A stretch of DNA of 26,724 bases, from positions 1 to 26,724 of the forward strand of contig JAKUTI010000009.1 of the NCBI GenBank assembly GCA_022448765.1. Direction: 5' to 3'. How positions within the stretch are numbered: position 1 is the first letter of the stretch; the number at the start of each line of letters is the position of its first letter. The notes under the pieces are model-generated. The model was given only the letters and a program-made list of their open reading frames with translations, did not search any database and was not told the origin of the DNA. The DNA comes from Pseudomonadales bacterium. GTDB taxonomy: Bacteria > Pseudomonadota > Gammaproteobacteria > Pseudomonadales > Azotimanducaceae. Of this stretch, positions 23,080-26,724 are shown piece by piece. Made by a program: the position numbers and the translations under genes.

Positions 23080-23955
23080 ATGACGCCTTCGCAAAAACTT
23101 AACGCGCTATTCGAACTGATGCGGCTAGATCGTCCCGTGGGAACCCTGTTGTTGTTGTGGCCTACGCTCACAGCACTGTGGCTCGCAGCTGAGGGCGTCC
23201 CTGCCGTTTCGATCCTTTCTGTATTTGTTCTTGGTACTTTCATCATGCGTGCCGCAGGATGTGTCGCCAACGACATCGTGGACCGAAATATCGACCCCTT
23301 TGTTGAGCGAACCAAATCACGCCCACTCGCCGATGGTCGCGTACGCCTCGTTGAGGCAGTCCTTGTGTTTCTCGCTCTATCCACCTTCGCGCTGATGTTG
23401 ATGTTCACGCTAAACGAAATTACTCGCTGGATGGCCGTTGCCGGATTTTGTATTGCGATCGTTTATCCATTTATGAAACGAGTCACGTTTTTCCCCCAGG
23501 TAATTCTCGGTATCGCGTTTAGTTGGGGTATACCCATGGCATCCACAGCCATACACGGGAAACTCAGCGTTCCCGTTTGTCTGTTTTTCCTGATGAGCGT
23601 CATTTGGATCATCGCCTACGATACTCAGTACGCCATGGTCGATCGCCGGGATGACCGCAACATCGGAGTGAAGTCAACGGCTCTTTTGCTCGGGGATTGG
23701 GATCGTCTGGCCGTCGGCGTCTTACAATCCGTCTCTGTGATACTTTTGTTCCTACTGGGAAACTATTCCGGCTTTAAAACGCCCTATTTATTGGCCGTCA
23801 CGACCGTTGCTGGCTTGTTCGTCTACCAGCAAATTTTGATCCGTACGCGTGACGAAACACTGTGCTTCAAGGCGTTCGGTAATAATACTTGGGTCGGGTT
23901 TACTATCTTTGTCGGGGTTGTCGCGGAACACTTAACAAGAGCTCTCTTTCAGTGA
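23080..23955 (+). CDS. ubiA: 4-hydroxybenzoate polyprenyltransferase UbiA
   Basis: Integral membrane prenyltransferase that attaches the polyprenyl tail to 4-hydroxybenzoate in ubiquinone synthesis. The two Asp-rich Mg-diphosphate motifs are NDIVDRNIDPFVERT followed by KSRPLADG, and DTQYAMVDRRDD. Several membrane helices are evident (for example LLLLWPTLTALWLAA). The frame opens at TTG 23032, but ATG 23080 gives MTPSQKLNALFELMRLDRP, matching the usual short N-terminus; this form has 291 residues. The chorismate lyase gene ubiC, often upstream, is absent. Its TGA overlaps the GTG start of dctQ (GTGA), an unusual fusion of quinone synthesis with a TRAP transporter operon. Confidence 0.95.
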   Translation: MTPSQKLNALFELMRLDRPVGTLLLLWPTLTALWLAAEGVPAVSILSVFVLGTFIMRAAGCVANDIVDRNIDPFVERTKSRPLADGRVRLVEAVLVFLALSTFALMLMFTLNEITRWMAVAGFCIAIVYPFMKRVTFFPQVILGIAFSWGIPMASTAIHGKLSVPVCLFFLMSVIWIIAYDTQYAMVDRRDDRNIGVKSTALLLGDWDRLAVGVLQSVSVILLFLLGNYSGFKTPYLLAVTTVAGLFVYQQILIRTRDETLCFKAFGNNTWVGFTIFVGVVAEHLTRALFQ

Positions 23956-24434
23956 AAATCGACGCGATAATCGAAATCAGCGGACGCACCGTCGCGTGGC
24001 TTAGCCTTGGAATGGTGGTTATCACATGTACGGTTGTCGTATTACGTTACGGCTTCGATACCGGCGCCATCGCCCTGCAAGAGTCCGTGACCTACATGCA
24101 CGCCCTGGTTTTTATGATCGGTCTTTCGTATGCCTTGAAGCACGACCGTCATGTACGCGTCGATCTGCTCTTCAACCGGCTCTCCAGACGCAGTAGGCAG
24201 CGGATTAATCTGATCGGTCATGTGGGCTTCCTTTTGCCGATCTGTTTGGTCATTACCCTGGAAAGCTTTGATTACGTCATGCGGTCCTGGGCAATTCGCG
24301 AGGGATCTCCCGAAGCGGGCGGGATTCCGGGAGTTTACTTTCTGAAAACACTGATTCCTCTCTCCGCTCTATTGTTATCAATCCAAGCTATTTCTGAAGT
24401 GCTTCGGACATACCGACAATTACGACATGGTTGA
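23952..24434 (+). CDS. TRAP transporter small permease subunit (DctQ family)
   Basis: Small membrane subunit of a tripartite ATP-independent periplasmic transporter. From GTG 23952 it has 160 residues with four hydrophobic segments: around AWLSLGMVVITCTVVVLRYG, ALVFMIGLSYAL, VGFLLPICLVITL and ALLLSIQAI. The family motif near HDRHVRVDLLFNRLSRRSRQ is present. The frame extends upstream to 23889 inside ubiA, but the GTGA overlap with the ubiA stop marks the likely start. Its 3' end overlaps dctM by eight bases. The substrate depends on the separate binding protein. Confidence 0.9.
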   Translation: MKIDAIIEISGRTVAWLSLGMVVITCTVVVLRYGFDTGAIALQESVTYMHALVFMIGLSYALKHDRHVRVDLLFNRLSRRSRQRINLIGHVGFLLPICLVITLESFDYVMRSWAIREGSPEAGGIPGVYFLKTLIPLSALLLSIQAISEVLRTYRQLRHG

Positions 24435-25797
24435 ATACATCCCTCTGCTGATGTTCGTGGCCGTCTTTCTCGCCTTGCTCGCCGGATATGCTGTCGCGCC
24501 AACGCTTGGAGGCGTCGCCCTTTTGTTCGCGTTTATCGGCGGGATCGCGGATATATTCGACCTTAACAGTCTCGGATTCTTGCCGGGTCGACTCTACGGA
24601 ATCATGACAAACCAGACCCTAATTGCGGTCCCGCTGTTTGTCATGATGGGCATAACGCTGGAGCGCACCAACATCGCCGAAACGCTACTTGAAAGCATGG
24701 CAAGACTAATGGGCCGAATGCCCGGAGGCTTGGGTATCGCCGTCATTACCGTGGGTATGTTGATGGCAGCCAGTACGGGTATTGTTGGTGCCACAGTCGT
24801 CACAATGGGATTACTCGCATTACCTTCGCTCTTAAGACACGGTTATGAGCCGAGTTTCGCCAGTGGGACAATCGCGGCTACCGGTACACTGGGTCAAATC
24901 ATTCCGCCATCGATCGCTTTGGTGTTGTTGGGCGACGTGCTCTCAAACGCCTACCAGCAAGCCCAAATGAGTCAGGGTCTATTTGCTCCGAAAACGGTAT
25001 CTGTCGGCGATCTGTTTGCCGGTGCACTTATTCCGGGCTTTATCTTGGTTCTCCTCTACGCCACTTATCTACTTTCCCGAGCGTTTTACCAGCCTACATC
25101 AGCCCCCGTCCCTCCCAGAGAAACAGAGTCCGGCCCTCCTCTCGCCGTCGCGCTTACCAAGGGACTCGTACCCCCACTGGTCCTGATCGTCGCGGTTCTG
25201 GGCTCTATCTTACTGGGGTATGCAACACCGACCGAAGCCGCAGCTGTCGGCGCCATGGGAGCCTTACTACTCGCCATCCTGTACCGCTCCCTCAACAGAA
25301 AAACTCTTCAGGAAATCATGCAGGCGACCGTACTGACCACCTCCATGGTGTTTTTCATTCTCATCGGCGCGTCCATATTCTCCCTGGTGTTTCGAGGCTA
25401 CGGCGGCGATGACCTGGTCGCCGCCCTGTTCGCCAGCATGCCCGGTGGTCAATGGACAGCTCTTGGCATCGTCATGTTGGTCATTTTCTTGCTCGGTTTC
25501 ATTCTCGACTTTATTGAAATTACGTACGTAGTTGTGCCTATCGTCGGCCCAGTGCTACTGAGCATGGGGATCGCCCCGATCTGGCTGGGCATTTTGATCG
25601 CCGTGAATCTCCAGACCTCTTTCCTAACACCGCCATTTGGGTTTGCACTCTTCTACCTCAGAGGCGTTGCACCGGACACGATCGCGACTTCACACATCTA
25701 TCGAGGCGTCGTTCCTTTTATTGGTTTGCAGCTTCTTCTCTTGGCATTACTGGTCGCGGTACCTGGGTTGACAACCTGGTTACCCAATCAACTCTAG
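24427..25797 (+). CDS. TRAP transporter large permease subunit (DctM family)
   Basis: Large membrane subunit of a TRAP transporter, 456 residues with about 12 hydrophobic helices. DctM hallmarks include FVMMGITLERTNIAETLLES, AASTGIVGATVVTMGLLALP, TLGQIIPPSIALVLLGD and the C-terminal NLQTSFLTPPFGFALFYLRG. It forms the Na+-driven translocation channel with DctQ in the inner membrane. An extended loop (about residues 175-200) lies between helices, as seen in DctM proteins that pair with TakP-like binding proteins. It overlaps dctQ and converges on the binding-protein gene with a nine-base gap. Confidence 0.93.
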   Translation: MVEYIPLLMFVAVFLALLAGYAVAPTLGGVALLFAFIGGIADIFDLNSLGFLPGRLYGIMTNQTLIAVPLFVMMGITLERTNIAETLLESMARLMGRMPGGLGIAVITVGMLMAASTGIVGATVVTMGLLALPSLLRHGYEPSFASGTIAATGTLGQIIPPSIALVLLGDVLSNAYQQAQMSQGLFAPKTVSVGDLFAGALIPGFILVLLYATYLLSRAFYQPTSAPVPPRETESGPPLAVALTKGLVPPLVLIVAVLGSILLGYATPTEAAAVGAMGALLLAILYRSLNRKTLQEIMQATVLTTSMVFFILIGASIFSLVFRGYGGDDLVAALFASMPGGQWTALGIVMLVIFLLGFILDFIEITYVVVPIVGPVLLSMGIAPIWLGILIAVNLQTSFLTPPFGFALFYLRGVAPDTIATSHIYRGVVPFIGLQLLLLALLVAVPGLTTWLPNQL

Positions 25798-25806
25798 GCA
25801 GAATAT

Positions 25807-26724
25807 TCAATCGGCGTCCCGTGCGTTGATGTACGCCTGCTCAGAAATGGCGTGGTATTCACGGACGTTGTCGGCAAATTCTCGGTACGACTCAAGTATT
25901 CGGTTTGCCAAAGGATCATCGCCCGCCGTCTCGCCAACCAGTTCTTGTGAGATTTTTGCGAATTCCCTGATGACATCGTTTGGAAGCCGGCGTAATTCAA
26001 CCCCATGCTGCTCGACTAGGACCTTGAGAGCTGCATTGTTTCGAGCGGTGAATTCATCGAGCACATCCTGATTTATTGCACGAGTTGCCACCTCCAAAAT
26101 GGCCTGAAGATCTTTCGGTAGGCGATGCCAAGCAGCCGCGTTAACGATGGCCTCCAATGTCGTGCCGGGCTCGTGCCAACCCGGGTAGTAGTAGTACTTG
26201 CCAACCTCGTGGAGCCCAAAGGCAAGGTCGTTGTATGGTCCAACCCACTCAGTTGCGTCGATCACCCCTGTCTGCATAGAGGTGTACATCTCGCTTCCCG
26301 GCATGGCGACGGCAATCCCCCCAGCCTTCTGGATTACGGCCCCTCCTAGACCTGGGATTCGCATTTTTAGTCCTCGGATATCATCGAGCGAACGAATTTC
26401 GCGGTTGAACCAGCCGGCCATTTGCACGCCCGAGTTTCCAGCGGCTAGCGGAATTAGTCCGAACGGCTCGTACAATTCACGCCAAAGAGCCATCCCACCA
26501 CCATGGTGCAACCATCCGTTCATCTCCTGCGCGGTCATGCCGAAGGGTACGGTGGCAAATACTTGGCCTATGGGAACCTTGCCTCGCCAGTAGTACGCAG
26601 CGCCGTGTCCCATTTCAGCTGTGCCAGCCGACACAGCATCAAATACTTCCAATTCTGGTACTAGCTCGCCGCCACCATAGACCCTAATTCGCAATCGGCC
26701 CGCCGACATCTCGTCAACCAATTC
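25807..26724 (-). CDS. TRAP transporter solute-binding protein (DctP/TakP-like), 5' truncated by window
   Basis: Periplasmic substrate-binding component of a TRAP transporter; the coding frame continues past the right edge, so the signal peptide and N-terminus are missing. The visible 305 or so residues include GLKMRIPGLGG, whose Arg normally salt-bridges the substrate carboxylate, the Q-TGVIDATEWVGPYND region, and GKYYYYPGWHEPG. The last two features are typical of TakP-like proteins that bind 2-oxoacids or related carboxylates. The gene is convergent with dctQM rather than in the usual P-Q-M order, so it is probably transcribed separately. The substrate is inferred only as an organic acid. 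Confidence 0.92.
   Translation of the reverse strand, partial: ELVDEMSAGRLRIRVYGGGELVPELEVFDAVSAGTAEMGHGAAYYWRGKVPIGQVFATVPFGMTAQEMNGWLHHGGGMALWRELYEPFGLIPLAAGNSGVQMAGWFNREIRSLDDIRGLKMRIPGLGGAVIQKAGGIAVAMPGSEMYTSMQTGVIDATEWVGPYNDLAFGLHEVGKYYYYPGWHEPGTTLEAIVNAAAWHRLPKDLQAILEVATRAINQDVLDEFTARNNAALKVLVEQHGVELRRLPNDVIREFAKISQELVGETAGDDPLANRILESYREFADNVREYHAISEQAYINARDAD

Noticed and set aside
23889..23951. Longer dctQ start inside ubiA
   Set aside because: The extra 21 residues are a shadow of the ubiA C-terminus in another frame; the GTGA junction at 23952 gives a normal DctQ length.

Overview
This window looks like a core-genome segment of an uncultured gammaproteobacterium. The base composition is near 50% G+C by eye and the genes are packed tightly. 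Gene order matches blocks known from Pseudomonas and E. coli: metX-metW-rdgB-hemW-trmB, rpoH-ftsX-ftsE-ftsY, rsmD-coaD-mutM-rpmG-rpmB, coaBC-algC-argB-pyrE-rph-gmk-rpoZ-spoT-ridA-recG, then rubredoxin and ubiA. I see no rRNA, tRNA, insertion sequence, prophage or CRISPR array, and no gene-free stretch longer than 300 bases.

Layout. Positions 116-3683 (+) carry methionine biosynthesis (metX, metW), nucleotide-pool sanitation (rdgB) and the radical-SAM heme chaperone hemW. Positions 3730-8110 (-) carry trmB, the heat-shock sigma factor rpoH and the cell-division/secretion operon ftsY-ftsE-ftsX. Positions 8120-9210 (+) carry rsmD and coaD. Positions 9284-10485 (-) carry rpmB-rpmG-mutM. Positions 10721-14360 (+) carry coaBC, algC and argB. 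Positions 14530-15890 (-) carry rph-pyrE. Positions 16020-21542 (+) carry gmk, rpoZ, spoT, ridA and recG, an operon-like run linking GMP metabolism, RNA polymerase omega and (p)ppGpp. Positions 21556-22990 (-) carry a rubredoxin and a dicarboxylate/amino-acid symporter. Positions 23080-25797 (+) carry ubiA and the two membrane subunits of a TRAP transporter. The TRAP solute-binding protein follows on the opposite strand and runs off the right edge.

The most interesting signals are regulatory and translational. (1) A perfect CIRCE operator (TTAGCACTC-N9-GAGTGCTAA) lies directly upstream of rpoH and overlaps a plausible sigma-70 promoter, which suggests that the HrcA repressor controls the heat-shock sigma factor. 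(2) Two DNA-repair genes, mutM and recG, have no canonical start codon that preserves their conserved N-termini; both fit exactly with a CTG start at a tightly coupled gene junction. Four-base NTGA stop/start overlaps occur here with all four first bases (ATGA, GTGA, TTGA, CTGA). (3) A textbook intrinsic terminator sits in the leader of rpmB, with no same-strand gene upstream, so it may be an attenuator. Several genes usually found in these blocks (radC, dut, crc, yicC) are absent here. I did not find a clearly new multi-gene system; the novelty is in control and start-codon use.
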